Assembly (NCBI GenBank): GCA_029558955.1
Contig: JAKQCW010000130.1
Location: 1 to 35,250 of the forward strand
From: Chloroflexota bacterium
GTDB lineage: Bacteria; Chloroflexota; Anaerolineae; JAAEKA01
Reading direction: 5' to 3'
DNA length: 35,250 bases
Each line of letters starts with the position of its first letter. The stretch's first letter is position 1. The translations under genes and the position numbers were made by a program. Positions 1-7,788 of this stretch are shown one piece after another. The notes under the pieces were generated by a model that saw only the letters and a list, made by a program, of their open reading frames with translations, made no database searches and had not been told where the DNA came from.

Positions 1-141
1 GCGGCCGGCATTCTGGTGCCCTTTTTCGGCCCTGAGTACCAGCTCAACCCCATGATCGCGGCTGGCGCCATGGCCTTCAGCTCCATCTTCGTGGTCAGCA
101 ACTCGCTGCGACTGCGGCGGATGAAACTGCAAGAGGAGTGA
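1..141 (+). CDS. copA: Heavy-metal (probably copper) P-type ATPase, C-terminal fragment
   Basis: The window opens inside a reading frame that ends at a TGA at 139-141; 46 residues are visible. They contain [20 protein letters not shown] followed by a basic tail (LRLRRMK). This is the usual last transmembrane helix and C-terminus of P1B-type metal ATPases, where an M-I-A-A-A-M-A-x-S-S-x-x-V-x-x-N-S-L-R-L pattern is typical. The protein would pump a monovalent or divalent metal across the cytoplasmic membrane. The catalytic DKTGT and CPC motifs lie outside the window, so the metal cannot be judged. A strong terminator-like hairpin follows 80 bases downstream. Confidence 0.72.
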   Translation, partial: AAGILVPFFGPEYQLNPMIAAGAMAFSSIFVVSNSLRLRRMKLQEE

Positions 142-222
142 GAGGGAAGGGGAGAAGGCTTCGGTCGGATGGCGGGCCACCGCTCAACCCGCTGTCCTGC
201 CCCAGCACGACCTGGCAGGCCT

Positions 223-253
223 AAGGCGAGGTGCATCAGCACCTCGCCTTTTT
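223..253 (+). terminator. Rho-independent terminator after the P-type ATPase gene
   Basis: Perfect 12-bp stem (AAGGCGAGGTGC at 223-234 with its complement at 239-250), ATCA loop, and a run of five T at 249-253. It fits termination of the gene ending at 141. Because the stem is symmetric it may also stop minus-strand transcripts from the acetyltransferase gene ending at 437. Confidence 0.8.
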
Positions 254-299
254 GAGCACACAACAGCGCCCGTTGAAACGGACTGGCGCACCGGTGCAG

Positions 300-420
300 C
301 TCAAAGCCCCGTTGACGGGGCACCGTAATGTAGCCCGGTCGATTGACACTTGCACCTGCGGTGCAAGTGCAGGTGTCGCCGGGCGGGCACGCATGGGGGG
401 ACAACCCCCCGCCAGCGGCA
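300..420. other. Hairpin-rich intergenic stretch between two convergent genes
   Basis: The 142-436 gap holds no gene that I can support. Besides the terminator it contains a 6-bp stem GCCCCG/CGGGGC (306-311 and 316-321), two mutually exclusive hairpins around 345-377 (ACTTGCAC 348-355 with GTGCAAGT 361-368, or CACCTGC 353-359 with GCAGGTG 369-375), and a G6/C6 stem (395-400 with 405-410). This could be the 3' UTR structure of the minus-strand gene or a decayed repeat element. Confidence 0.45.
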
Positions 421-436
421 ACCAAAGGGGCTTGGC

Positions 437-1657
437 TCAAAACCAATCCGCCTGAAGCATGCCCCACGGCGCGGCGGCGAAGGCGGCGGTCAGCGCGGCG
501 CAGATGGCGTCGTCCCCCTCCAATGCACCCACGGTGCGCGCCTGCTCGGCCGTCATGGCCCCCGCGTAGAGCTGACTCCACACGTCCATGGCGCAGCGCA
601 CCTGCGGACTGGCCGCGCTTGACGTTACCCTGGCCTCGCCGTTGGCGATCCTGACGTGCAGCGGCCTTCCGTTGGCCGGCAGTTGGCGATCCTCCACCTG
701 CACCACGAATTCCGCCTCGACGCCCGCGGGGTAGCGCCGGCCTGCCAGCGCGGCCGGCAGATGCACGACGCGCAGCATGAAGCCGTTCACCAGCCGCGCG
801 GCCGGGTAGAAGGTGAACTCGGCGGCCGGGCCCTGGCCGCGCTGGTAGGGCTCCGCCAGGCTCCAGAGCAGCGGGCTGCCCTGCGGCGCGTTGACGATCA
901 GCGTGGTGACCTGTTCCCCCAGCGCGGCCAGGAAACCGGCCAGCCCGCGCCAGGCCCGGTCGGTCGTCCACACCCACTCCACGACCTTGGCCGGCGTCTC
1001 CTCCGTGCTCCAGGCCAGCGTGTAGACCAGATAGCCTTCCACCTGCCCATCGACCACGAACAGGGCCTTCTCGTGCTCCGGCTTGGCCACCTTGTTGTGC
1101 CATTCCCAGTCGCCGCGGCTCGGCCAGCCGTTGTTATGGGGCAGGCGGCGCGCCCGGTCGTGACAGGCCCGGATTGCCGCCTCATCCTCTGGCCCTGCCC
1201 GCCGCACGTGCAGCCGCTCGGCGTAGTCGGCCAACAGGTGCGGGGTCAGCTCCATGAACCAGGTGAAGTTGGCCAGGCCATAGCCCAGGGTGCGGTAGAA
1301 GCCGACCGAAAAGGGGAAGAGCAGCGAGAGCGGCGTCTCCTGCGCGTGCAGCTCCTCCAGCAGGCCGGCCATCAGTTGCCGGGCATAGCCGCGGCGGCGC
1401 TCCTCCGGCGGCACGGCCACGCCGGCCACCAGGCCGGCGTCGAGCTCGCCCCCCAGCAGGCTGACCGGCCGGCGGAAGATGTTCAGCGCGGCCACCGCCT
1501 GGCCCTGGTCCTGCTCCAGCAGCCGCAGCGCCCCGTAGTCAACGCGGCCGTGGCCGTTGTATGCCTCCAGATAGCGCTCAGCCGGAAAGCGGAAGGCGCG
1601 CGCCTGAATATCAGCGACGATAGGTATCTCGTGGGGTGAAACAGGTCGGTAGATCAT
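437..1657 (-). CDS. GNAT acetyltransferase of the Eis type with SCP2-like C-terminus
   Basis: The predicted 406-residue product matches the usual length (about 400) of Eis-family N-acetyltransferases: an N-terminal GNAT domain, a second GNAT-like domain and a C-terminal sterol-carrier-like domain. The acetyl-CoA binding loop is visible as VPPEERRRGYARQLM near residues 82-96, with the R-R-x-G-Y/A signature. The start MIYRPVSPHEIPIVADI is typical of the family. Eis proteins acetylate amines, including aminoglycosides or peptides, in the cytoplasm; the substrate here cannot be told. It is the last gene of a minus-strand run behind a GH31 gene and is separated from it by 87-bp tandem repeats (1684-1944). 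No good ribosome-binding site is visible at the ATG, only an AAGG about 15 bases upstream. Confidence 0.82.
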   Translation of the reverse strand: MIYRPVSPHEIPIVADIQARAFRFPAERYLEAYNGHGRVDYGALRLLEQDQGQAVAALNIFRRPVSLLGGELDAGLVAGVAVPPEERRRGYARQLMAGLLEELHAQETPLSLLFPFSVGFYRTLGYGLANFTWFMELTPHLLADYAERLHVRRAGPEDEAAIRACHDRARRLPHNNGWPSRGDWEWHNKVAKPEHEKALFVVDGQVEGYLVYTLAWSTEETPAKVVEWVWTTDRAWRGLAGFLAALGEQVTTLIVNAPQGSPLLWSLAEPYQRGQGPAAEFTFYPAARLVNGFMLRVVHLPAALAGRRYPAGVEAEFVVQVEDRQLPANGRPLHVRIANGEARVTSSAASPQVRCAMDVWSQLYAGAMTAEQARTVGALEGDDAICAALTAAFAAAPWGMLQADWF

Positions 1658-1683
1658 AGAATTTCAGAAACCTTGTAGCCCGC

Positions 1684-1944
1684 ACCAACCGCGCCGGTCG
1701 AGTAGCGGGTTGAGGGCGAGCCCCTCACATGCGGCCAGCCACGTCCAGCGTATCGAGACCGCCCACCCGCACCAACCGCGCCGGTCGAGTAGCGGGTTGA
1801 GGGCGAACCTCTCACATGCGGCCAGCCACGGCCAGCGTATCGAGACCGCCCACCCGCACCAACCGCGCCGGTCGAGTAGCGGGTTGAGGGCGAGCCCCTC
1901 ACATGCGGCCAGCCACGTCCAGCGTATCGAGATTGCCCACCCGC
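1684..1944. repeat. Three 87-bp direct repeats spanning the GH31 stop codon
   Basis: Three head-to-tail copies start at 1684, 1771 and 1858, near-identical over 87 bp. Each contains GGTCGAGTAGCGGG near its start and GCGTATCGAGA near its end, i.e. a GGTCTCGATACGC...CTACTCGACC element when read on the minus strand. The third copy includes the stop codon (1899-1901) and last codons of the GH31 gene. The period is a multiple of three, so the minus strand stays open through the array. The same end sequences recur inside mutS (31636-31664). Confidence 0.93.
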
Positions 1945-4322
1945 ACCGCCAGCCGCTGGCAGGGCGCACTCTCCAGGTGCAGCACGCGGCCAGCGGCGTC
2001 GTAGCGCCAGCCGGCCGCCTCCTCGCCGTCCACCTCCACCATGTCCGGCGCGCCGGACAGGCCATAGACCTGCCAGGCCCAGCGCCGCCGCGGCGAGGGG
2101 TAGGGGCCTTCGCTGCTGACCGCGACGTGCAGCCAGGTGTCGTCGCCGCGCAGGGCGAAGCGGGTCAGCCGGAACTGGCCCTGCTGATAGGCCAGCGTCG
2201 CGCCGTCGTCCTCGTACCACAGGCTCTCGCCGATGCCCGGATAGACCCGCAGGGTGATGGTCTCAGCCGGCGGCTCGCCGGTGTGTTGCTGCACCGGCTG
2301 CATGGGCAGCACCGTGCCCGCCTTGACAAAGAGGGGGATGACATCCAGCGGCGCAGCGACCCACAGATCGCGCTCGCCGGCCAGCCGTGCGCCGCGCCAG
2401 AAATCGTACCACGCGCCCGAGGGCAGGTAGACGCTGCGGCCCGACACCCCCGGCTCCAGCACCGGCGCAACCAGCAGGTCGCTGCCCAGCTTGAACTGAT
2501 CGTCCAGGTCGGCCACGCGCGGGTCGGACTGATGCGCCAGCACCAGCGGCCGCATGATGGGCGCGCCGCTCTGGGCACTTTCCCAGAACGCGGTGTAGAT
2601 CGCCGGCAACAGCTCATAGCGCAGCTCGATGGCCCGGCGGCAGATGGCCTCGATCTCCGGGCCAAAGGCCCACGGCTCCTGGTCGGCCGTGCCCATGGCC
2701 GCGTGGTTGCGGAAGAAGGGGGTCAGGCTGCCCAGTTGTGTCCAGCGGGCCAGCAGCTCCCCCGTGCAGTCGCCGGCGAAGCCGCCCACGTCCGCGCCGT
2801 GGAAAGGAATGCCCGACAGCCCCAGGCTCAGCCCCATGGTCACCGTCAGACGCAGGTGCTCCCAGGTGCTGAAGTTGTCGCCGGTCCAGACCATGGCGTG
2901 CCTCTGATGGCCGGCATAGGCCGAGCGGCTGATCACCAACTGGCGCTGGCCGGGGCGCAGCCGGGCCAGCCCCTCGGCCGTGGCGCGCGCCATCTGCGTG
3001 CCATAGGCGTTGTGCATCTGGCGATGGCTGGCGCCGTGGCCCTCCAGGTGGAAGGGGACATCGTCGGGCAGGATCACATCGTCGAAGAGCGACGGCTCGT
3101 TCATGTCGTTCCAGAAGCCGGCCACCCCATCCGCCAGCAGCCCGGCGTAGAGCTCGCCCCACCAGGCGCGCACGGCCGGGTTGGTGAAGTCGGGAAAATA
3201 GCAGTCGCCCGGCCAGACCGGCCCCACGAAGAGCTTGCCATCGGCGGTGCGCAGAAAGGCGTCGGCCGCCAGTCCATCGTCATGCACCGCGTAGCCGGGA
3301 TCGACCTTGACGCCGGCGTCGATGATGGCCACGGTCTTGATCCCCTCCGCGGCCAGGTCGGCGATCATCTGGCGATAGCTGGGGAAGGCCTCCTGGTTCC
3401 AGGTGAAGCAGCGGAAGCCATCCATGTAGTCGATGTCCAGGTAGAGGGCGTCCAACGGGATGCGACGCTGGCGAAACTGGGCGGCCAGCCCGCGCACCGT
3501 CTCCTCGTCGGGGTAGCTCCAGCGGGCCTGATGAAAGCCCAGCGCCCAGAGCGGGGGCAGCGCCATGCGCCCAGTCAGCTCGGCGTAGCTTTCCAGCACC
3601 CCCGACAGCCGGGGCGCGGCCATGAAATAGTAGCGCAGCTCGCCGGCCGCCGCCTCGAAGCTGAGCTGATCCCCCTGGCTGTGGCCAAAATCGAAGAAGC
3701 TGCGCGCCGGGTTGTCCAGCAGCAGGCCGTAGGCCACGCTGGCGCTCCCGCGCTGTTCCCCTGAGCCGTGGGCCGTCGCCGGAACCAGCCCCAGGAAGAA
3801 GGGGATGCTCTGGTAGATGGGGTCGTCGCCCAGTTCATAGCAGGCTGGGTCGGTGTTGTAGAGCTCGAAGCGCCGGCCGCGGCGCGCCATGGGAAAGGCC
3901 TTCTCACCCAGGCCGTAGAAATGCGCGCCGGGCAACAGCTTCTGACGACAGCTCACCGGCCGGTCGCCGGCCGCCGGCTCGCCCCAGCCCAGCCCCTCGT
4001 CATCCGCGGCCAGCAGCCGGCCCAGCGGGTCATAGAAGCTCAGCCGGCAGGGGGCGCGCTGCACCCGGCAGGTCAGGGCCGCGCTGCGCAGCTCCAGCAC
4101 ATCCTCCCCGACCTGGAAAGTCGCCTCGGTCGCCGGCCAGTCAGTGCGCGCCACGGCGTAGGAGAAGCCATGGTCGAACTGTCCATCGGGCGCCAGCCGC
4201 ACCCGCGCCAGCGCCGGCGCCAGCAGCTCGATGCGCACGGCCGCCTGGTCGCAACGCAGCTCCAGTCGCCGGCCGTCGAAATCGAACGATGTTATGTCAC
4301 CTAGAAACTGATAGTCTGTCAT
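1899..4322 (-). CDS. Glycoside hydrolase family 31 (alpha-glucosidase / alpha-xylosidase type)
   Basis: The product is 807 residues. The order of parts is that of GH31: an N-terminal beta-sandwich, a TIM barrel starting near LPPLWALGFHQARWSY, and C-terminal beta domains. The barrel carries LYLDIDYMDGFRCFTW, the nucleophile motif FWNDMNEPSLF (Asp of WNDMNEP), and the acid/base region VWTGDNFSTWEHL (Asp of GDN), followed by GADVGGF. These enzymes release alpha-linked glucose or xylose from oligosaccharides with retention. No signal peptide is seen, so the enzyme is probably cytoplasmic. An AGGA lies a few bases before the ATG. Upstream on the same strand is fmdB and downstream an Eis-like gene. 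The last dozen residues (NLDTLDVAGRM) are encoded inside repeat DNA, so the original C-terminus may have been altered. Confidence 0.92.
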   Translation of the reverse strand: MTDYQFLGDITSFDFDGRRLELRCDQAAVRIELLAPALARVRLAPDGQFDHGFSYAVARTDWPATEATFQVGEDVLELRSAALTCRVQRAPCRLSFYDPLGRLLAADDEGLGWGEPAAGDRPVSCRQKLLPGAHFYGLGEKAFPMARRGRRFELYNTDPACYELGDDPIYQSIPFFLGLVPATAHGSGEQRGSASVAYGLLLDNPARSFFDFGHSQGDQLSFEAAAGELRYYFMAAPRLSGVLESYAELTGRMALPPLWALGFHQARWSYPDEETVRGLAAQFRQRRIPLDALYLDIDYMDGFRCFTWNQEAFPSYRQMIADLAAEGIKTVAIIDAGVKVDPGYAVHDDGLAADAFLRTADGKLFVGPVWPGDCYFPDFTNPAVRAWWGELYAGLLADGVAGFWNDMNEPSLFDDVILPDDVPFHLEGHGASHRQMHNAYGTQMARATAEGLARLRPGQRQLVISRSAYAGHQRHAMVWTGDNFSTWEHLRLTVTMGLSLGLSGIPFHGADVGGFAGDCTGELLARWTQLGSLTPFFRNHAAMGTADQEPWAFGPEIEAICRRAIELRYELLPAIYTAFWESAQSGAPIMRPLVLAHQSDPRVADLDDQFKLGSDLLVAPVLEPGVSGRSVYLPSGAWYDFWRGARLAGERDLWVAAPLDVIPLFVKAGTVLPMQPVQQHTGEPPAETITLRVYPGIGESLWYEDDGATLAYQQGQFRLTRFALRGDDTWLHVAVSSEGPYPSPRRRWAWQVYGLSGAPDMVEVDGEEAAGWRYDAAGRVLHLESAPCQRLAVRVGNLDTLDVAGRM

Positions 4323-4383
4323 GGGATGTCCTGTATCACGTGATGCACGATGCGTGACCGGAACAACAGGAATCGTCTCCGGC

Positions 4384-4402
4384 TTACGGGTTACGGGTTA
4401 CG
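4384..4402. repeat. Short heptad tract (TTACGGG)
   Basis: Two exact TTACGGG heptads (4384-4397) followed by TTACGTG lie between fmdB and the GH31 gene. The heptad resembles the TTACGCA/GTAATGC heptads at 20021-20239. Confidence 0.6.
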
Positions 4403-4418
4403 TGGTACCAGTCAGCTC

Positions 4419-4682
4419 TCACGCCCCCCGCAGCCGGTCGATCTGTTCTTTCGGGGTGATGCTGGCCAGGCGCGCCTCCTGGGCGCCGGCCGCGGCCTGC
4501 TCGCCGGGGGTCAGCCCGCCCATGCCGCCCAGCACCGTGACCCGCGACAGGACGCGCTGGGTCTGCGGGCTGGCGCAGGTGGGGCAGGCGGGCGCCGGCG
4601 CGTCGCTGGCCGTCTGGATGGAGCGCCACAGGTGGGAGAAGGTCGCGCCGCAGGCAGCGCAGGTGTATTCGTAGATGGGCAT
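4419..4682 (-). CDS. FmdB-type zinc-ribbon regulatory protein
   Basis: Small protein of 87 residues starting MPIYEYTCAACG, the hallmark N-terminus of the FmdB / CxxC_CxxC_SSSS family. Two Cys pairs (C8/C11 and C33/C36, the latter in CPTC) should bind one zinc; the tail is Gly/Ala-rich and charged. I chose the ATG at 4682 rather than an in-frame upstream start (4712) because the family begins exactly with MPIYEY. There is no clear Shine-Dalgarno. A promoter-like pair lies about 60 bases upstream (4743-4772), making this the first gene of the fmdB / GH31 / eis-like run. Molecular role in the family is poorly defined; a regulatory role is assumed from the name only. Confidence 0.88.
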   Translation of the reverse strand: MPIYEYTCAACGATFSHLWRSIQTASDAPAPACPTCASPQTQRVLSRVTVLGGMGGLTPGEQAAAGAQEARLASITPKEQIDRLRGA

Positions 4683-4742
4683 GGATATGATCACCGCACA
4701 GAGAGGGAGCATGGGCTACAGACATGGGGTCTGGCCGGTGCG

Positions 4743-4772
4743 ATCATACCACCGAGGCGCCTGTCGCGTCAA
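4743..4772 (-). promoter_or_regulatory. Sigma-70-type promoter for the fmdB/GH31/eis-like run
   Basis: Reading the minus strand: TTGACG (-35; 4772-4767), 18-bp spacer, TATGAT (-10; 4748-4743). Both boxes match consensus at five of six bases. The predicted start near 4736 gives a 5' UTR of roughly 50 bases before the fmdB ATG. Confidence 0.6.
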
Positions 4773-4792
4773 ACCGCGGCGGGCCAGCAATT

Positions 4793-4932
4793 CCCAATCC
4801 AACAAGGAATCGAGGCTTCAGCCGGGTCCCAATCCAACAGGGAGTCGAGGCTTCAGCCGGGTCCCAATCCAACAGGGAGTCGTGGCTTCAGCCGGGTCCC
4901 AATCCAACAAGGAGTCGAGGCTTCAGCCGGGT
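4793..4932. repeat. Four 35-bp tandem repeats
   Basis: Units start at 4793, 4828, 4863 and 4898; each runs from CCCAATCCAACA to GGCTTCAGCCGGGT with one or two substitutions. A single diverged copy of the second half (GGAGTCGAGCCTTCAGGCGGGT) forms the 3' end of tyrS at 16924-16945, so this is an interspersed family, not only a local tandem duplication. Confidence 0.93.
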
Positions 4933-4995
4933 CCGGGCCGATGCGAGTCGCTGGCAGCCGTCATAACTGGAACCGCCAGTTCACCGTCATCGTCT

Positions 4996-5024
4996 TTGAC
5001 AAACGCCCCATCCCTGTGTAGGAT
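4996..5024 (+). promoter_or_regulatory. Sigma-70-type promoter for the lipoprotein gene
   Basis: Perfect TTGACA (4996-5001), 17-bp spacer, TAGGAT (5019-5024). It lies just after the 35-bp repeat block and about 64 bases before the lipoprotein ATG. Confidence 0.6.
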
Positions 5025-5087
5025 AGCATCTTCGTGCCAGTTGGACGACACACTGGCCTGAGCTTGTTCTCAAGGAGAAAAGAGACC

Positions 5088-6263
5088 ATGAAACGCATCG
5101 TATCGCTCGCCATCCTGATGATCGTGCTGCTGATGGCAGCAGCCTGCGGCGGCGACAAGGAGCCGGCCGCCTCAGCCACTCAAGCCCCGGCCGCGGCCGC
5201 CGACGCCGGCGCGCAGCAGCAACAGCAACAGCCGGCCGCGGCCACCCAGGCCCCGGCCACCGCCACGCCGATCCCGCCCACGGCCACCCCGGAGCCGGAG
5301 GAAGAGGAGGAGGTCCAGCTCAGTGAGGATCAGTTGGCCGCCCTGGAGAAGCTGGAAAGCTACCGCCTGGTGATCAACTTCAGCAGCAAGGGCGAGGATG
5401 CCGAAGGCAACGCCATCGACGACCATGGAGAGATCATCACCGAATTCAACCGCGCCGACGACGCGCGGCACATGATGATGACCTTCGTGGACAACACCGA
5501 CCCCACCGCGTCGCAACCGCCGGTCGAGGTTTTCCAGATCGGCACGGAGATGCTCATGTTCGCGGGCGAAGATGTGGGCTGGATGCGCATCTCGACCGAA
5601 GATTCCCCCTTCTCCGATCCTGACCTGACCATGATGACCAGCGGCGATGTCTTCAGCGATCTGGAGAACATGCGCCGGGTGCGGCCTGACGAGAAGATCA
5701 GCGGCATCGACAGCCGCCACTACCAGTTCGACGAGGCGTCGGTGCTGGCCAAGCTGTTCGAAGAGGATATGGAGAACGTCAAGGCCAGCGGCGATGTTTG
5801 GATCGCCAAGGATGGCGGCTTCGTCACCAAGTACACCATGGTCATCGAGGTCGATGGCGGCTCCGGCGGCATGTTCGACCCCACCATGACCAAGGGAACC
5901 ATGACCATGGACTTCGAGCTGCAAGATGTCAACAGCGACATCGCCATCGAATTGCCGGAAGAGGCCTTGGCCGGCGCCACCATGACCGGATTCGACGGCG
6001 CCTTCCCCATGCCGGAGGATGCCAGCATCCAGGCCTCCAGCGCCAACTTCGCCATCCTCAGCAGCGCCCTGCCGGTGGCCGAGGTGGTCGCCTTCTACGA
6101 CGAAGCGCTGACCGAACTGGGCTGGACCAAGGACGAGTCGGGATCCATGAGCATGGGCGACATGGCATCCCTCTCCTTCAGCAAGGATGGCGTCACCCTC
6201 TCGCTGATCGTTTCCCTCGATTCGAGCACCGGCAAGACGCAGATCATGGCCAACGTCGAATAG
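5088..6263 (+). CDS. Secreted lipoprotein, LppX/LolA-like fold suspected
   Basis: 391 residues. The start at 5088 has a good AAGGAG at 5072-5077 and gives a lipoprotein signal peptide: MKR, a hydrophobic stretch, then AAAC with the lipidated Cys at residue 20. A low-complexity Gln/Ala/Pro/Thr linker follows (about 25-75), then an acidic patch EEEEE. The body, from LEKLESYRLVINFSSKG, resembles bacterial LppX/LprG or LolA-like beta proteins, with a TDENISGI-like segment (RPDEKISGIDSRHYQF). The last 80 residues contain VAEVVAFYDEALTELGWTKD, a motif common in uncharacterised Chloroflexota lipoproteins. It would be anchored on the outer face of the membrane. Function is unknown; lipid or hydrophobic-ligand handling is only a guess. 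The gene stands alone, with its own promoter and terminator. Confidence 0.82.
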   Translation: MKRIVSLAILMIVLLMAAACGGDKEPAASATQAPAAAADAGAQQQQQQPAAATQAPATATPIPPTATPEPEEEEEVQLSEDQLAALEKLESYRLVINFSSKGEDAEGNAIDDHGEIITEFNRADDARHMMMTFVDNTDPTASQPPVEVFQIGTEMLMFAGEDVGWMRISTEDSPFSDPDLTMMTSGDVFSDLENMRRVRPDEKISGIDSRHYQFDEASVLAKLFEEDMENVKASGDVWIAKDGGFVTKYTMVIEVDGGSGGMFDPTMTKGTMTMDFELQDVNSDIAIELPEEALAGATMTGFDGAFPMPEDASIQASSANFAILSSALPVAEVVAFYDEALTELGWTKDESGSMSMGDMASLSFSKDGVTLSLIVSLDSSTGKTQIMANVE

Positions 6264-6287
6264 CGTCGGCCAATCAGCACCCCCAAG

Positions 6288-6315
6288 TCAACGATCACCG
6301 GCCGGTGATCGTTGA
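6288..6315. other. 28-bp perfect palindrome
   Basis: The half-site TCAACGATCACCGG (6288-6301) is followed directly by its exact complement (6302-6315) with no loop. It lies 24 bases after the lipoprotein stop and before the terminator. It could be a protein-binding site, an mRNA 3' structure, or a repeat remnant. Confidence 0.8.
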
Positions 6316-6331
6316 TCGCAACCAACGTGAA

Positions 6332-6366
6332 AAACCGGCGGGCCGCATAGCAGCCCGCCGGTTTGC
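6332..6366 (+). terminator. Terminator hairpin after the lipoprotein gene
   Basis: Perfect 12-bp stem AAACCGGCGGGC (6332-6343) with GCCCGCCGGTTT (6353-6364), 9-base loop. The A-rich 5' flank and T-rich 3' flank suggest it can work in both directions, also for the GT4 gene that converges from the right. Confidence 0.75.
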
Positions 6367-6388
6367 TTTCATCCCAAACCACCCCCTC

Positions 6389-6568
6389 GCTCAGGCCGGT
6401 CTTTCGCTCAGGCCGGTCTCCTGACCTCGCTCAGGCCGGTCTCCGACCGAGCCTGCACCCGCTCACGGCGCGCCCCGCTCAGGCCGGTCTCCTGACCGAG
6501 CCTGCACCCGCTCACGGCGCGCCCCGCTCAGGCCGGTCTCCTGACCGAGCCTGCACCCGCTCACGGCG
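6389..6568. repeat. REP-like hairpin repeats, cluster 1
   Basis: Five copies of GCTCAGGCCGGT start at 6389, 6406, 6429, 6477 and 6526; the last three are in 48-49-bp units that also contain GAGCCTGCACCCGCTCACGG. The core GGC-CGGTC-TCCT-GACCG-A-GCC folds as a hairpin with one bulged base, as in classical REP elements. The stop codon of the GT4 gene (6561-6563) is inside the last unit. Same family as the arrays around the RAYT gene at 22.1-23.6 kb. Confidence 0.9.
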
Positions 6569-7754
6569 GGACGCCAAGCCGCACATCCTCATAGACCTGC
6601 AACGTCATACAGGCGATCACATCCCAGTTCAGATGCTCCTTCACATGCGCACTGGCCCGCGCCGCCCGCTCCTGCGCGGCCTCGGGATGATCCAACACCT
6701 CCTGGATGGCCCAGGCCAGCGACCGCACATCCTCCGGGTAGGTGGTCAGGCCGGTCAGCCCATGCTGCACCACCGTGCCCAGACCGCCCACATCGCTGAC
6801 CACCACCGGCGTGCCGGCCGCCATTGCCTCCAGCGCGACGATGCCAAAGGGCTCGTAGCGGCTGGGAAAGACGCACACATCGGCCACCACATACAGCCGG
6901 TCGCGCTCGTCGTCAGTCAGAAAGCCGCTGAGCAGGACATGCTCGGTCAGGCGCAGATCGGCGATCCGCTGGCGCAGCGCGTCGAAAAGCGGGCCCCGTC
7001 CACCGATCACGAACTTGACATCGGCTGTCCGGCTGAGCACCAGCGGGGCAGCTTCCACCAGCAGATCAGCCCCCTTCTCATAGACCATGCGCCCGACGTT
7101 GAAGACAATGCGCTGATGGGGCTGGGCATAGCGGCTGCGGAAATCGCTGAGGTCCCGGCCGCGCAGACGGCGCAGATGGCGGCCATCGATGCCGTTGGGG
7201 ACCACGACGATCTGCCCCGACGGCACATGGTAGAAGCTGTGTACCTCCATCTGCATGGCCTGGCTGCACGTGATCACCCGCGTGGCCTCCTGGGCCAGCC
7301 GCTCCTCCGCCGCGTCGATGGCGCGTGACATCTCGCTGTAGAGCGCGCCGCGGTAGCGCCCCCGCTCGGTGGCGTGGATCGTGACCACCAGCGGCAGGCC
7401 AAAGGTCGCTTGCAGCTCGCGGGCCGCAAAGCTGGGCAGCCAGTCATGGACGTGGATCAGGTCGAAGGGGCCATACGCTCTGATCACCTCGGCCGCGGCC
7501 TTGGCCAGGGCCGGGTTGTCGGCGACCACGTCGGCGTAGATGGTGGCCGCGGCCGGCGCTGGAACGGCCACCCGATGGATCGTCAGCCGGCCCAGCGTCT
7601 CATGGCTGGTTGCCCCGCTGAAGACTGGGGTGACCACATGCAACTCCAGGGCTGGCGAGTTGCGCAACAGGGCGGGGGTCAGCTCCTTGACGTGCTGGCC
7701 AAGGCCCCCCTCAAGGTGCGGGGGATATTCCCAGGTAAGGCATAAGATCTTCAT
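6561..7754 (-). CDS. Glycosyltransferase family 4 (GT-B, glycogen-synthase-like)
   Basis: 397 residues from the ATG at 7754. An upstream in-frame TTG exists, but MKILCLTWEYPPHLEGGLGQ is the typical beginning of this subgroup, with the GGLGQH donor/acceptor loop. The C-terminal Rossmann domain has FNVGRMVYEKGADLL and the E-x7-E donor-binding motif in YEPFGIVALEAMAAGTPVV. Such retaining enzymes transfer sugars from NDP- or ADP-sugars, in glycogen-like polymers, glycolipids or surface polysaccharides; the acceptor is not predictable. It follows a substrate-binding lipoprotein gene by 34 bases on the same strand, so the two are probably cotranscribed. The 3' end and stop codon lie in a REP-like repeat unit. 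Confidence 0.9.
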   Translation of the reverse strand: MKILCLTWEYPPHLEGGLGQHVKELTPALLRNSPALELHVVTPVFSGATSHETLGRLTIHRVAVPAPAAATIYADVVADNPALAKAAAEVIRAYGPFDLIHVHDWLPSFAARELQATFGLPLVVTIHATERGRYRGALYSEMSRAIDAAEERLAQEATRVITCSQAMQMEVHSFYHVPSGQIVVVPNGIDGRHLRRLRGRDLSDFRSRYAQPHQRIVFNVGRMVYEKGADLLVEAAPLVLSRTADVKFVIGGRGPLFDALRQRIADLRLTEHVLLSGFLTDDERDRLYVVADVCVFPSRYEPFGIVALEAMAAGTPVVVSDVGGLGTVVQHGLTGLTTYPEDVRSLAWAIQEVLDHPEAAQERAARASAHVKEHLNWDVIACMTLQVYEDVRLGVPP

Positions 7755-7788
7755 GGCACTTGCAAGACGCCTCAACGATCCATCGACA

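Noticed and set aside
1654-2220. Repeat-containing 188-codon ORF overlapping the GH31 end
   Set aside because: It overlaps GH31 in another frame and only exists because the 87-bp unit is a multiple of three; Arg/Gly-rich with no start signal.
1710-3764. Long open frame on the plus strand opposite the GH31 gene
   Set aside because: It is Arg/Gly/Ala/His-rich without any domain, and the minus strand carries clear GH31 motifs; it is an antisense shadow of GC-rich coding DNA.
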